Shown: in pieces, positions 1 through 9,431 of the stretch
How positions within the stretch are numbered: the first letter of the stretch is position 1
Layout: every line of letters begins with the position of its first letter
Source of the DNA: Marchantia polymorpha subsp. ruderalis
Taxonomy: Eukaryota; Streptophyta; Marchantiopsida; Marchantiales; Marchantiaceae
Assembly: GCA_037833965.1 (NCBI GenBank)
Contig: AP031352.1
Coordinates: 14,984,501-15,048,500, forward strand
Direction: 5' to 3'
DNA: 64,000 nt
The notes under the pieces: model-generated
Databases searched by the model: none
What the model was told of the DNA's origin: nothing
What the model saw: only the letters and a program-made list of their open reading frames with translations
Made by a program: the position numbers and the translations under genes

Positions 1-2
1 AC

Positions 3-221
3 ATTGATAGGAGTGAACGTATTTGTAGGCTATGTGATGGGAGAAATGTTGAGGATGAAGAGCATGTGTTTATTACTTGTACTAGATATATAGAGATTCG
101 AGTAGCGCATAAAGTTGATGTCGAGAATTTCTTTTCTCTGCTTCAACTCGAGCCTTATGATTTAGGTTGTTACATTAGAGATATTATTAGTTACCGTTCT
201 AGTGCTTTGGGCACTAGCTAG
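3..221 (+). pseudogene. LINE ORF2 C-terminal fragment (zinc-knuckle region)
   Basis: The fragment is open to the TAG at 219-221 and carries the C-x2-C-x9-H-x4-C motif (RICRLCDGRNVEDEEH, then C after four residues) near its start. The 5' part lies outside the window, so whether the whole ORF2 is intact cannot be said. Reading begins at the first full codon, not at a start codon. Confidence 0.85.
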
Positions 222-232
222 GGGGTTCTTTT

Positions 233-250
233 ACCATTTACCATTTACCA
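233..250 (+). repeat. Solo 3' tail insertion (TTTACCA units)
   Basis: Eighteen bases of the LINE tail interrupt a 3' UTR that is continuous in other copies. TTTT flanks both sides (229-232 and 251-254), consistent with a 4-bp target-site duplication. No other LINE sequence is present in the insertion. Confidence 0.75.
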
Positions 251-361
251 TTTTGGTTCTCTCCTAGTTTGGAGTTGGATTGTTTGTATTGTGTTTTTTT
301 TAGCCTTTTGACCCTTTGGGTCCCACGGGCTTGATCTATTTACCATTTACCATTTACCATT

Positions 362-840
362 TGAGGTGGAATGTGACGGAATTGGATTGGGATCTGCAAC
401 CTATGGCCCTTCGCGAGCGTATTAAGGAGGAGTTTCTCAACATCATTTGGAGGAGAGGAGGCACTAAAATGCAGTTTTATCAACTTCATGTGAATCCTAT
501 GCTTATTTATTGTGAGCAAGGGTACCTTGTTGCAGAGATTGCTACATCTTTACGTCATATTATTGCCAGGCATAGAATAGGATCTCATAGGCTTGGAATT
601 GAGGAAGAACGTTGGTTGAATATTGATAGGAGTGAACGGATTTGTAGGCTATGTGATGCGAGAAATGTTGAGGATGAAGAGCATGTGTTTATTACTTGTA
701 CTAGATATATAGAGATTCGAGTGGCGCATAAAGTTGATGTCGAGAATTTCTTTTCTCTGCTTCAACTCGAGCCTTATGATTTAGGTTGTTACATTAGAGA
801 TATTATTAGTTACCGTTCTAGTGCTTTGGACACTAGCTAG
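362..840 (+). pseudogene. LINE ORF2 C-terminal fragment
   Basis: About 159 residues downstream of the reverse transcriptase are open to the TAG at 838-840, including the zinc-knuckle-like motif (here DARNVEDEEH). There is no start codon of its own and no RT catalytic motif. It is a dead 5'-truncated copy. Confidence 0.8.
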
Positions 841-896
841 GGGGTTTTTTTGGTTCTCTCCTAGTTTGAAGTTGGATTGTTTGTATTGTGTTTTTT

Positions 897-917
897 ACCA
901 TTTACCATTTGCCATTT
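897..917 (+). repeat. Solo 3' tail insertion
   Basis: Three tail units, one altered to GCCATTT, interrupt the T-run just before the terminal hairpin. The same T-run is unbroken in other copies. The flanking T bases prevent a definite call of the target-site duplication. Confidence 0.65.
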
Positions 918-978
918 AGCCTTTTGATCCTTTGGGTCCCACGGGCTTGATCTATTTACCATTACCATTTACCATTTG

Positions 979-2048
979 AAAAGCCAAGATATTGGGAAAC
1001 AATATCATTGGCTTCGTCTTGGATCGATTGGAGGATCTTACAGTTATTTGGCAGTTTGTTACTTTGCACCATTATCCATGCAGATCTACTCCACAAGCAC
1101 TTGCAATCGAAGTCAACCATTCCATCGGCTCATAGGACATGTTCTCAAATATCAAGACAAAGGTGAAGTTTTTCTTGTTGGAGACTTCAATGCCCGTATA
1201 CGTTCCGCTCAATTTACACAATTTGATAGTTCCTTGTCTTCTCACTCTTTTGAAGAAAGTAGAGATAGTTTGTGGTCTAGAGTCTCTTGTGATTCTTGTA
1301 CAAATGATTTGACTGAGCATTTCTTGACTTTTGAAGCCACTTGTAATCTGAAGTTCTCAATGGTGTTTCTTTCTTTCCCAACTCTCACTCCTATACATGT
1401 TTTTCCTCTACAGGTGTTAGCACTATAGATTATCTTTTGTCCTCTGCCACTAATAGTTCATTTATCTCAGCGTTTGATATTCTAGAGCCTCAACCAGAAT
1501 CAGATCATACACCTCTTTTATTTACTCTTTTGTTATCAACGTCAATCCCTCAATCCCTATTATTAGTTACCGTTCTAGTGCTTTGGGCCCTAGCTAGGGG
1601 GTTCTTTTGGTTCTCTCCTAGTTTGAAGTTGGATTGTTTGTATTGTGTTTTTTAGCCTTTTGACCCTTTGGGTCCCACGGGCTTGATCTATTTACCATTT
1701 ACCATTTACCTCTCCCTACATGTCATTATGTTTCTACTTCCCCCAAGTTTTGTTTAGATGCTAGTAAGAAGCAACTTTATAGTGAACATTTCCAAGACCT
1801 CTTGACTTGTACTACTTGGAGCCTTGATCCACATACATCTAGTTTGCAACTAACTAAGTTGCTCCAAAACTCTGCTTCTAAGTTCTTTTTGAGACATAAG
1901 ACCAGGAGAGCTAGAGGTCTTCCTTGCAATGGATGGTTTGACTTTGATTGCAAGCAAGCGAGAGCGAGATCACTTGATAAATCCTTGGATCTTCACAATC
2001 GGTTGATTATGACAAGACTTTACAAAGACTTGATGAAGTCCAAGATGT
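979..2048 (+). pseudogene. LINE ORF2 endonuclease fragment (B), broken
   Basis: The endonuclease motif GDFNAR is present near 1180-1200, and the SDH motif (PESDHTPL) near 1495-1515. One A is missing in the codon run near 1353 relative to other B copies, which shifts the frame between the two motifs. The piece 1709-2048 encodes the linker before the RT, including LPCNGWFDFDCKQAR. It is not functional. Confidence 0.8.
1550..1708 (+). mobile_element. Short LINE 3' fragment nested in B
   Basis: The last about 20 codons of ORF2, the 3' UTR, the hairpin and the tail are inserted into B ORF2 between CAATCCCTC and TCCCTACATG. A partial copy of the flank (AATCCCT) sits at the 5' junction. Confidence 0.75.
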
Positions 2049-2510
2049 AGATCTTCTTACAAGAAGAGTTAGGTGTAAAGAACCAAACTCCTTATGCTAT
2101 TTTTCTTGCGGAAACAGGTTGTCTACCTCTTGAGGCTGAAGCTCTCTACTTGACCATCACTTATATTAGAAGGGTGAGATCTCTTGATGCTTCTCGACTT
2201 CCTCTTCATGCTTTGCGTGCCACACGTTCCAAGGGATGGTGCAGATGTGATGACTTGGTCTTTGAGGCGGAATGTGACGGAATTGGATTGGGATCTGCAA
2301 CCTATGGCCCTTCGCGAGCGTATTAAGGAGGAGTTTCTCAACATCATTTGGAGGAGAGGAGGCACTAAAATGCAGTTTTATCAACTTCATGTGAATCCTA
2401 TGCTTATTTATTGTGAGCAAGGGTACCTTGTTGCAGAGATTGCTACATCTTTACGTCATATTATTGCCAGGCATAGAACAGGATCTCATAGGCTTGGAAT
2501 TGAAGAAGCT
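2049..2510 (+). mobile_element. A-type ORF2 stretch embedded in B
   Basis: The sequence switches from B to A at about 2049 and back to B at about 2511. Neither end has a tail or an obvious duplication. It encodes the region downstream of the RT, with a 2-bp deletion near 2240. The missing tail argues for recombination or template switching rather than ordinary insertion. Confidence 0.6.
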
Positions 2511-2714
2511 GGTTCCAAGCTGGTTTTTGTCCTACATTCAACACTATAGACCATATCTTGGTTTTACGTGTTCTATGGGAGAAATCCAAGGGTAAATGGT
2601 AAAAAATGGTAAAATGGTAAATAGATCAAGCCCGTGGAACCCAAAGGGTCAAAAGGCTAAAAAATACAATACAAACAATCCAACTCCAAACAAGGAGAGA
2701 ACCAAAAGAACCCC

Positions 2715-2995
2715 CTAGCTAGTGCCCAAAGCACTAGAACGGTAACTAATACTATCTCTAATGTAACAACCTAAATCATAAGGCTCGAGTTGAAGCAGAG
2801 AAAAAAAATTCTCGACATCAACTTTATGCGCCACTCGAATCTCTACATACCTAGAACAAGTAAGAAATACATGCTCTTCATCCTCAACTTTTCTTCCATC
2901 ACATAGCCTACAAATACGTTCACTCCTATCAATGTTCAACCAACGCCCTTCTTCAATCCCAAGACTATGAGATCCAGTTCTATGTCTAGCAATAA
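2715..2995 (-). pseudogene. B1 ORF2 C-terminus
   Basis: This is the zinc-knuckle region of subfamily B (RKVEDEEHVFLTCSRYVEIRV), ending in the stop at 2715-2717. It is separated from the rest of ORF2 by the 5.9-kb insertion 2996-8891. One codon reads DSISYRS where other copies have DIISYRS. Confidence 0.8.
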
Positions 2996-3051
2996 ATAGA
3001 TGTAGAGGAGCTCATCTAGTAAATGGTAAATGGTAAATGGTAAATAGATCA

Positions 3052-3081
3052 AGCCCGTGGGACCCAAAGGGTCAAAAGGCT
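3052..3081 (-). promoter_or_regulatory. 3'-terminal RNA hairpin of A1
   Basis: In element sense, AGCC pairs with GGCT (outer stem) and GACCC with GGGTC (inner stem). The apical loop is TTT and the internal loop is TTTT/CCACG. The tail follows about nine bases later. The structure occurs in all three subfamilies although the rest of the C 3' UTR differs. By analogy with LINEs whose RT recognises a 3' stem-loop, it may be the RT entry site. The pairing is seen; the function is inferred. Confidence 0.7.
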
Positions 3082-3137
3082 AAAAAACACAATACAAACA
3101 ATCCAACTCCAAACTAGGAGAGAACCAAAAGAACCCC

Positions 3138-6100
3138 CTAGCTAGTGCCCAAAGCACTAGAACGGTAACTAATAATATCTCTAATGTAACAACCTAAATC
3201 ATAAGGCTCGAGTTGAAGCAGAGAAAAGAAATTCTCGACATCAACTTTATGCGCCACTCGAATCTCTATATATCTAGTACAAGTAATAAACACATGCTCT
3301 TCATCCTCAACATTTCTCCCATCACATAGCCTACAAATACGTTCACTCCTATCAATATTCAACCAACGTCCTTCCTCAATTCCAAGCCTATGAGATCCTG
3401 TTCTATGCCTCGCAATAATATGACGTAAAGATGTAGCAATCTCTGCAACAAGGTACCCTTGCTCACAATAAATAAGCATAGGATTCACATGAAGTTGATA
3501 AAACTGCATTTTAGTGCCTCCTCTCCTCCAAATGATGTTGAGAAACTCCTCCTTAATACGCTCGCGAAGGGTCATAGGTTGCAGATCCCAATCCAATTCC
3601 GTCACATTCCACCTCAAAGACCAAGTCATCACATCTGCAAACCATCCCTTGGAACGTGTGGCACGCAAAGCATGAAGAGGAAGTCGAGAAGCATCAAGAG
3701 ATCTCACCCTTCTAATATAAGTGATGGTCAAGTAGAGAGCTTCAGCCTCAAGAGGTAGACAACCGGTTTCCGCAAGAAGAATAGCATAAGGAGTTTGGTT
3801 CCTTACACCTAACTCTTCTTGTAAGAAGATCTTTTGCACCCTCTCCACACGCTCCCAACTTGTCTTCTTACTGCCAGGACCCCACACTTGTGTCCCATAT
3901 AGAACCACCGGCAACACTAAACTCCTAAATAAAAATTTCCTAAGACTCCAAGATACTAGATGGGCTCTTCTACATCGATTTAACAATGAATATAGAGCTT
4001 TGTAACCAGCTTCTACTCTCTTTTGTACACAAAGTGCCCAACTATAATTCTGAGAAAAATCAATGCCTAAATATTTGTAACTCTTCACTTGTTCCAATTC
4101 TAGTCCCTTGTAAAAGAAAGAGAACTTGGATCTAGTGCCCACAAGAATGATCTTTGATTTTTCCAGATTGACCTCCATCTGATTTCGAGTACAAAAGCTA
4201 GCCAAAGTATCAAGGTGTTTCTGTAAACTAATTGCATCACGTGCTAGTAATATGATATCATCTGCGTACAAAAGAGCTTTGATCACAAAGTCTCCAAGTT
4301 TGACTCCTTCACTCTCACAATCATCCAACCACCTTTCTATATCATCTATGAATATTCCGAATAGAGTAGGAGAGAGAGGACAACCTTGAATAACTCCAAT
4401 GGTGCTCGAGATCTCTTGAGGCTGAGAGGCATTAATCTTAGCTCGAACTGAAGTGTATAAAGTGGCCACAGCTCCGAGTAGATTAGCCGGTACTCCAATG
4501 TCTTGTAGTCTTTCCCATAAAAGCTTTCGAGGAACAGTATCAAAAGCTTTCTTCAAATCGATGAAGGCACAAAATAAAGCTTTCCCATTGCCCTTGGATT
4601 TCTCCCATAAAACACGTAAGGCCAAAATATGGTCAATAGTGTTGTATGTAGGACGAAAACCGGCTTGGGCCTTTGCTCTCTTCTGAAAATCCTCTGTCCA
4701 TGTGCTCAACTTCGATTCTACCAACTTCCCAAACAACTTGGCAAAAACACTACCAACCATGATGGTGCGATAGTTTGTCACCACGTTCTTCCTTCCTGAT
4801 TTATGAATAGGAACAATCTTCCGCATGGACCAAGTTGATGGAAAACCGTGAACCATAGCATCTTCCAAAAGCTTAGTGAGAACCGGTCCAATACAATCTC
4901 CTCCCCACTTGATAAGTTCAATGGACAAGCCATCTAAATCCTCACATTTGCCATTTGCTAATTTTCGGAGAATAGTCATCACCTCTCCTTCCGAAAATAA
5001 TCCAGGTGTTGCTTCGCAATATGGCATAGATGTGGCTTCTGGAAAGAAATAGAGCTTTTCGGCAAAAGCTACCAAAGACTCGGAATCAAGAGAAGGTTTT
5101 GACGATGGTGTAGCTAATCGTCTCCAAAAGGACTTGGGATCCTTCATCAGGTCCTTTGTCAAGGATTCTTGCTTTCGTCTTAAGAAAGCTCGTTTCTTAG
5201 ACTTCACCAAGTCTTTGTATATCCTTGTCAAAAGAAGCCGACTTTGAATATCCAAAGACCTATCAACAGACCTTGCCCTTGCTAGCTTGCATTCGGAGTC
5301 AAACCATCCATTGCAAGGTAGCCCCTTAGCAATCCTAGTACTATGCCTCAAAAAGAACTTCGATGCAGAAGTTTTGAGCAATTCTATGAGCTGTAAACTA
5401 GCGGTATGCGAATCTGGACTCCATATGGTGTGAGTCAAAAGATCTTGTAGATGTTCTGCATAAAGGTCTCTTTTACAAGGATCTAAGCGAAACTTGGGAG
5501 AAGCTAAAAGAGATTGGCAAGGTGAAGTAGAGATTGATTTTGACATTGAAAGTGTGAACAAAAGAGGTGCATGATCTGATTCAGGTTGAGGATCCAAAAC
5601 ATCAAAATTGGAGATCAGAGAGGTACTAACCAAGGAAGACAAGAGAAAATCTATTGTGCTAGCACCGGTAGGGGAAAAACAAGTATTGGACTGAGAGTTG
5701 GGAAAGCGAGAGGTTCCATTGAGAACCTTCAAGTTACAAGTGGCTCCAAATGTCAAAAAGTGCTCTGTCAAAGAGTTTGTGGAAGGATCAAAAGAGGTTC
5801 TAGACCACAAACTATCGTAAATTTCTTCAAACATAGAAGAAGCCAAGGGATCACTAAATTGAGTAAATTGAGCACAACGTATACGAGCATTGAAATCTCC
5901 AGCAAGAAAGACATCCCCTTTACTTTGGAATCTAAGAACATCTTCAATAAGCCGATGGAATGGTTCACTTCGGTTGCAAAAGCGTGTTGAGTAGATACCC
6001 ATGGACAATGGTGCAAAATAACAAATTGCCAAATAGCAATAAGATCCTCCAACCACCCCGAGACGTAGCCAATGATACTGTCCACCAACATCTTGAGCTT

Positions 6101-6344
6101 CTAGATGTATGAGAGGTAGAAGATGAGACCTGATGAAAGTAGCAATACCTCCTTGACCCCTTCCCGCATGTTGTCTTCTTTGGTTCCATGTCGACCCCAC
6201 CAAGGTAAACCCTTCCAACTCAGCAATAGTATTGCTTTCATGTTCCCAAGTCTCCACAATGTTGATGACGTCAGCCATCTTCCAAATCGGAGCAGCACTC
6301 ACATACTTTGTTGTTGAAAGTCCTCGGATATTCCACACCAACAC
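3138..6344 (-). CDS. LINE ORF2 (A1): endonuclease-reverse transcriptase
   Basis: The protein nicks target DNA and reverse transcribes the element RNA at the nick. Counting from the GTG at 6344: the APE-type endonuclease holds N5 (WNIRG), E31, D150/N152 (GDFNAR), D232 and S256-D257-H258. The RT holds FIDLKKAFD around D596, GVIQGCPLSP and Y693-A-D-D. A C-x2-C-x9-H-x4-C motif lies near the C-terminus. All 1068 codons are open. No ATG precedes the catalytic WNIRG: the position that is ATG in B and C is GTG here, and the first in-frame ATG is codon 23. The frame is open back to the UAG of ORF1, so read-through or a non-AUG start is needed. Confidence 0.92.
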   Translation of the reverse strand: MLVWNIRGLSTTKYVSAAPIWKMADVINIVETWEHESNTIAELEGFTLVGSTWNQRRQHAGRGQGGIATFIRSHLLPLIHLEAQDVGGQYHWLRLGVVGGSYCYLAICYFAPLSMGIYSTRFCNRSEPFHRLIEDVLRFQSKGDVFLAGDFNARIRCAQFTQFSDPLASSMFEEIYDSLWSRTSFDPSTNSLTEHFLTFGATCNLKVLNGTSRFPNSQSNTCFSPTGASTIDFLLSSLVSTSLISNFDVLDPQPESDHAPLLFTLSMSKSISTSPCQSLLASPKFRLDPCKRDLYAEHLQDLLTHTIWSPDSHTASLQLIELLKTSASKFFLRHSTRIAKGLPCNGWFDSECKLARARSVDRSLDIQSRLLLTRIYKDLVKSKKRAFLRRKQESLTKDLMKDPKSFWRRLATPSSKPSLDSESLVAFAEKLYFFPEATSMPYCEATPGLFSEGEVMTILRKLANGKCEDLDGLSIELIKWGGDCIGPVLTKLLEDAMVHGFPSTWSMRKIVPIHKSGRKNVVTNYRTIMVGSVFAKLFGKLVESKLSTWTEDFQKRAKAQAGFRPTYNTIDHILALRVLWEKSKGNGKALFCAFIDLKKAFDTVPRKLLWERLQDIGVPANLLGAVATLYTSVRAKINASQPQEISSTIGVIQGCPLSPTLFGIFIDDIERWLDDCESEGVKLGDFVIKALLYADDIILLARDAISLQKHLDTLASFCTRNQMEVNLEKSKIILVGTRSKFSFFYKGLELEQVKSYKYLGIDFSQNYSWALCVQKRVEAGYKALYSLLNRCRRAHLVSWSLRKFLFRSLVLPVVLYGTQVWGPGSKKTSWERVERVQKIFLQEELGVRNQTPYAILLAETGCLPLEAEALYLTITYIRRVRSLDASRLPLHALRATRSKGWFADVMTWSLRWNVTELDWDLQPMTLRERIKEEFLNIIWRRGGTKMQFYQLHVNPMLIYCEQGYLVAEIATSLRHIIARHRTGSHRLGIEEGRWLNIDRSERICRLCDGRNVEDEEHVFITCTRYIEIRVAHKVDVENFFSLLQLEPYDLGCYIRDIISYRSSALGTS

Positions 6345-6356
6345 CCTTATCTTCTC

Positions 6357-6365
6357 GGATTGCTA
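6357..6365 (-). promoter_or_regulatory. In-frame UAG CAA UCC between ORF1 and ORF2 (A1)
   Basis: The only barrier between ORF1 and ORF2 is this amber codon, because both are in the same frame. The six following bases fit the tobamovirus read-through pattern CARYYA except at the last position. The identical nine bases occur at all ten junctions in the window. Leaky termination is inferred. Confidence 0.65.
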
Positions 6366-7118
6366 TGTTGACGACACCTTCCTCCTCTGAGTAACGATTG
6401 CTCTCCCATCGTGTAAATAAGCAACAAAACCCGATTCTTGAGCCTCTTTTACCTTCGCAAGCTCCTTTCTCCTAACTTCCACTTGTAGAGGAGTCAGATC
6501 AGGATCCAACCATATTCTACGTCCCTTTAACATAGCCTTATTAGCCAAGGCAACATCACGTTGAGTTTGATTGACAAACTTCACTATAATACCACGAGGT
6601 TGAGCTCCCTTGTTTCCAATACGATAAGCTTGAGCCAATTCCGCATTGGAAACCTGAAGTGTTTCATCCAAAAACTTGGTGACAACACTCTTGACATCTT
6701 CATTCTCTATTTCAGGTAAACCTGAAATTCTCACATTCTTCCTACGTGCAAGCTGGTTGGACTTTTCAATCTCTTGTTCTTGACAAAAAGAGATTTGAGC
6801 AGCCTTTGTAGCTTCAGCGTAGGATTTGATCTTCAAATCTAAGCTTTCCACCACCTCATGCAATCTAGGACTATCCGCACTTGTCATCTGAGAGCATACC
6901 TTCCCTTGGATGTCATCCACAGACTTAGATACATCCCACATCACACCCACACTATCCTTGAACACCTTCTCCACGTTCTTCTGTGATCCCTTCAACTCTC
7001 GAATTTGATTATGTGCGAGAGTTAAAGCAGCCTGTTGCATCTTGAATTCATGTCGAAGTTCCTTCAATTCTTCGAAAATTGTTTGCAGAAGTTGAAAAAT
7101 ATCGTCTTGAGAAGCCAT
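6363..7118 (-). CDS. LINE ORF1 (A1): L1-type RNA-binding protein
   Basis: The 251-aa protein has a long N-terminal heptad region (about 5-75), a second helix around 95-125 and an RRM-like core starting RKNVRISGLPE (about 128-215). The basic C-terminal part contains DPDLTPLQVEVRRKEL. This order matches mammalian L1 ORF1p, a trimeric RNA chaperone that coats the element RNA. No CCHC knuckles are present, unlike many plant LINE ORF1 proteins. The start is a clear ATG (MASQDD) just downstream of the monomer array and leader. It ends in the UAG shared with the ORF2 frame. Confidence 0.88.
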   Translation of the reverse strand: MASQDDIFQLLQTIFEELKELRHEFKMQQAALTLAHNQIRELKGSQKNVEKVFKDSVGVMWDVSKSVDDIQGKVCSQMTSADSPRLHEVVESLDLKIKSYAEATKAAQISFCQEQEIEKSNQLARRKNVRISGLPEIENEDVKSVVTKFLDETLQVSNAELAQAYRIGNKGAQPRGIIVKFVNQTQRDVALANKAMLKGRRIWLDPDLTPLQVEVRRKELAKVKEAQESGFVAYLHDGRAIVTQRRKVSST

Positions 7119-7197
7119 GTCGTATCAACTTCCGTATCAACCAAAACACTCTAAATTCTAGGTCAAAACACCAAAAAATATCGTAACTTCTCACTCA

Positions 7198-7946
7198 AGC
7201 GTCCATGCACCTTCAAACTTGATGAGCTTCTGCCGAATATCAATCCCCAAGTCCTCAAAAATTTTCAGCCTCAGATCTTGCTTTGTCGAAAAGATAAAAA
7301 TGTCTGAACATTTTTGTGACCACCCGAACACTCGGGATAAAAAGTCGAAACTCAAAATGGTCTGTAACTTCTGACTCAAGCGTCCGTTCACCTTCAAACT
7401 TTTTATGCTACTGCCGAATATTGATCTCCAAGTCCCCAAAAATTTTCAGACTCAGATCATGCTTCGTCAAAAAGATAAAAATGTCTGAACATTTTTGTGA
7501 CCACGGAACACTCGAAACAAAAAGTCGAAACTCCAAATGGGCTGTAACTTCTGACTCAAGCGTCCGTTAACCTTCAAACTTTTTATGCTTCTGCCGAATA
7601 TTGATCTCCAAGTCCCCAAAAATTTTCAGCCTCAGATCATGCTTCGTCAAAAAGATAAAAATGTCTGAACATTTTTGTGACCACCCGAACACTCGAAACA
7701 AAAAGTCGAAACTCCAAATGGGCTGTAACTTCTGAATCAAGCGTCCGTTCACCTTCAAACTTTTTATGCTACTGCCGAATATTGATCTCCAAGTCCCCAA
7801 AAATTTTCAGCCTCAGATCATGCTTCGTCAAAAAGATAAAAATCTCTGAACATTTTTGTGACCACCCTACCACTCGAAACAAAAAGTCGAAACTCCAAAT
7901 GGGCTATAACTTCTGAATCAAGCGTCCGTTCACCTTCAAACTTTTT
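7198..7946 (-). repeat. 5' UTR monomers type M1, 181 bp
   Basis: Units begin at 7198, 7379, 7559, 7740 and 7921 (partial), a spacing of 181, 180, 181 and 181 bp. They are AT-rich and lie directly upstream of ORF1. Mouse L1 5' UTRs have comparable promoter monomers, so a promoter role is plausible. The bases between 7119 and 7197 are a unique leader. Confidence 0.88.
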
Positions 7947-7955
7947 ACGTCAGAC

Positions 7956-8777
7956 TTAGTGTCTTGGAGTCTTAGGAAATTCTTATTCAGGAGCTTAGTG
8001 TTTCCCGTTATCTTATATGGAACACAAGTGTGGGGTCCTGGTTGTAAGAAGACAGGTTGGCAGCGTTTGGAGAGGGTGCAAAAGATCTTCTTACAAGAAG
8101 AATTGGGTGTGAGGACCCAAACTTCTTATGCAATTCTTCTTGCGGAAACAGGTTGTCTACCTCTTGAGGCTGAAGCTCTCTTTTTGACTATCACTTACGT
8201 CAAAAGAGTGAGATCTCTTGATGCTTCTCGACTTCCTCTTGAAGCTCCGCATGCCACACGTCCCAAGGGTTGGTTTGCAGATGTGGTGACTTGGTCTTTG
8301 AGGTGGAATGTGACGGAACTTGATTGGAATTTGCAACCTATTGCCCTACGCGAGCGTATTAGGGAGGAATTTCTCAGCATTATGTGGAGCACACGAGGCA
8401 CCAAGATGCAATTTTATCAACTTCATGTGAATCCTATGCTTGTTTATTGTGAGCAAGGATACTTACTTGCAGAGATATCTACTTCTTTACGTCATATTAT
8501 TGCTAGACATAGAACTGGATCTCATAGTCTTGGGATTGAAGAAGTGCGTTGGTTGAACATTGATAGGAGTGAACGTATTTGTAGGCTATGTGATTGAAGA
8601 AAAGTTGAGGATGAAGAGCATGTATTTCTTACTTGTTCTAGGTATGTAGAGATCCGAGTGGCGCATAAAGTTGATGTCGAGAATTTCTTTTCTCTGCTTC
8701 AACTCGAGCCTTATGATTTAGGTTGTTACATTAGAGATATTATTAGTTACCGTTCTAGTGCTTTGGGCACTAGCTAG
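7956..8777 (+). pseudogene. LINE ORF2 C-terminal half (B), broken
   Basis: It continues the plus-strand B copy interrupted by A1, from VSWSLRKFLFRSL through the zinc-knuckle region to the TAG at 8775-8777. A GGA codon after LCD has become TGA (8595-8597), removing the last about 60 residues. It lacks the RT catalytic core. Confidence 0.82.
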
Positions 8778-9413
8778 GGGGTTCTTTTGGTTCTCTCCTA
8801 GTTTGGAGTTGAATTGTTTGTATTGTGTTTTTTAGCCTTTTGACCCTTTGGGTCCCACGGGCTTGATCTATTTACCATTTACAATTTACCATAATATGAC
8901 GTAAAGAAGTAGATATCTCTGCAAGTAAGTATCCTTGCTCACAATAAACAAGCATAGGATTCACATGAAGTTGATAAAACTGCATCTTGGTGCCTCGTGT
9001 GCTCCACATAATGCTGAGAAATTCCTCCTTAATACGCTCGCGTAGGGCAATAGGTTGCAAATTCCAATCGAGTTCCGTCACATTCCACCTCAAAGACCAA
9101 GTCACCACATCTGCAAACCAACCCTTGGGACGTGTGGCACGCAAAGCTTCAAGAGGAAGTCGAGAAGCATCAAGAGATATCACTCTATTGACGTAAGTGA
9201 TAGTCAAAAAGAGAGCTTCAGCCTCAAGAGGTAGACAACCTGTTTCCGCAAGAAGAATTGCATAAGAAGTTTGGGTCCTCACACCCAATTCTTCTTGTAA
9301 GAAGATCTTTTGCACCCTCTCCAAACGCTGCCAACCTGTCTTCTTACAACCAGGACCCCACACTTGTGTTCCATATAAGATAACGGGAAACACTAAGCTC
9401 CTGATCAAGAATT

Positions 9414-9431
9414 GGTAAATGGTAAATGGTA
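9414..9431 (-). repeat. Solo 3' tail insertion in B1
   Basis: Eighteen bases of GGTAAAT repeats are flanked by AATT on both sides (9410-9413 and 9432-9435). The uninterrupted sequence is seen near 51555. Confidence 0.75.

Larger units (their letters stand above)
1..361 (+). mobile_element. LINE subfamily A, 3' end (cut by window edge)
   Basis: The end of ORF2, a 3' UTR, a terminal hairpin and about three TTTACCA units (339-361) are present. The ORF2 variant (VFITCTRYIEIRV) assigns it to subfamily A. The 3' UTR is split by a tail-only insertion at 233-250. The next element begins directly at the last tail unit. Confidence 0.9.
362..977 (+). mobile_element. LINE subfamily A, 5'-truncated copy
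   Basis: It starts inside ORF2 at the region encoding RWNVTELDWDLQPM and runs through the 3' UTR to a tail at 954-977. It is abruptly truncated at the 5' end, as is usual for LINE insertions. The hairpin carries GATCC in place of GACCC, which keeps pairing through a G-U wobble. The 3' UTR holds another tail-only insertion (897-917). Confidence 0.85.
979..2595 (+). mobile_element. LINE subfamily B, 5'-truncated and patched copy
   Basis: B-type ORF2 begins at the endonuclease region QDIGKQYHWLRLG and continues in three pieces (979-1549, 1709-2048, 2511-2595). It is split by a 3' fragment (1550-1708) and by an A-type stretch (2049-2510) that replaces about 0.5 kb of B sequence. It stops where the minus-strand element B1 begins with its tail. 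Confidence 0.8.
3020..7946 (-). mobile_element. LINE subfamily A element A1, both ORFs open
   Basis: Read on the minus strand: part of a 181-bp monomer array (7946-7198), leader, ORF1, UAG, ORF2, 3' UTR, hairpin, tail (3020-3045). It is collinear without length change with A3 (offset 24,697) over ORFs and monomers, but its 5' end stops inside the monomer array. TAG occurs at both edges, with about ten bases of filler at the 5' side. The near identity to A3 indicates recent activity or a duplication. Confidence 0.9.
2996..8891 (+). mobile_element. LINE subfamily B, 5'-truncated copy nested in B1
   Basis: It starts at the ORF2 region AATAGATGTAGAGG and ends with a tail at about 8872-8890. ATAA at both edges (2992-2995 and 8891-8894) fits a short target-site duplication. 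It is interrupted after only about 25 bp by A1 and resumes at about 7956. Confidence 0.8.

Noticed and set aside
3020-3045. TTTACCA runs as telomere repeats
   Set aside because: Plant-type telomere repeat is TTTAGGG. These runs are short, always follow the LINE hairpin or occur as tail-only insertions, and never form long arrays.
3459-3758. Plus-strand open frames inside A1 ORF2 (and equivalents in other copies)
   Set aside because: They are antisense shadows of ORF2 that recur wherever ORF2 is present and have no independent support.
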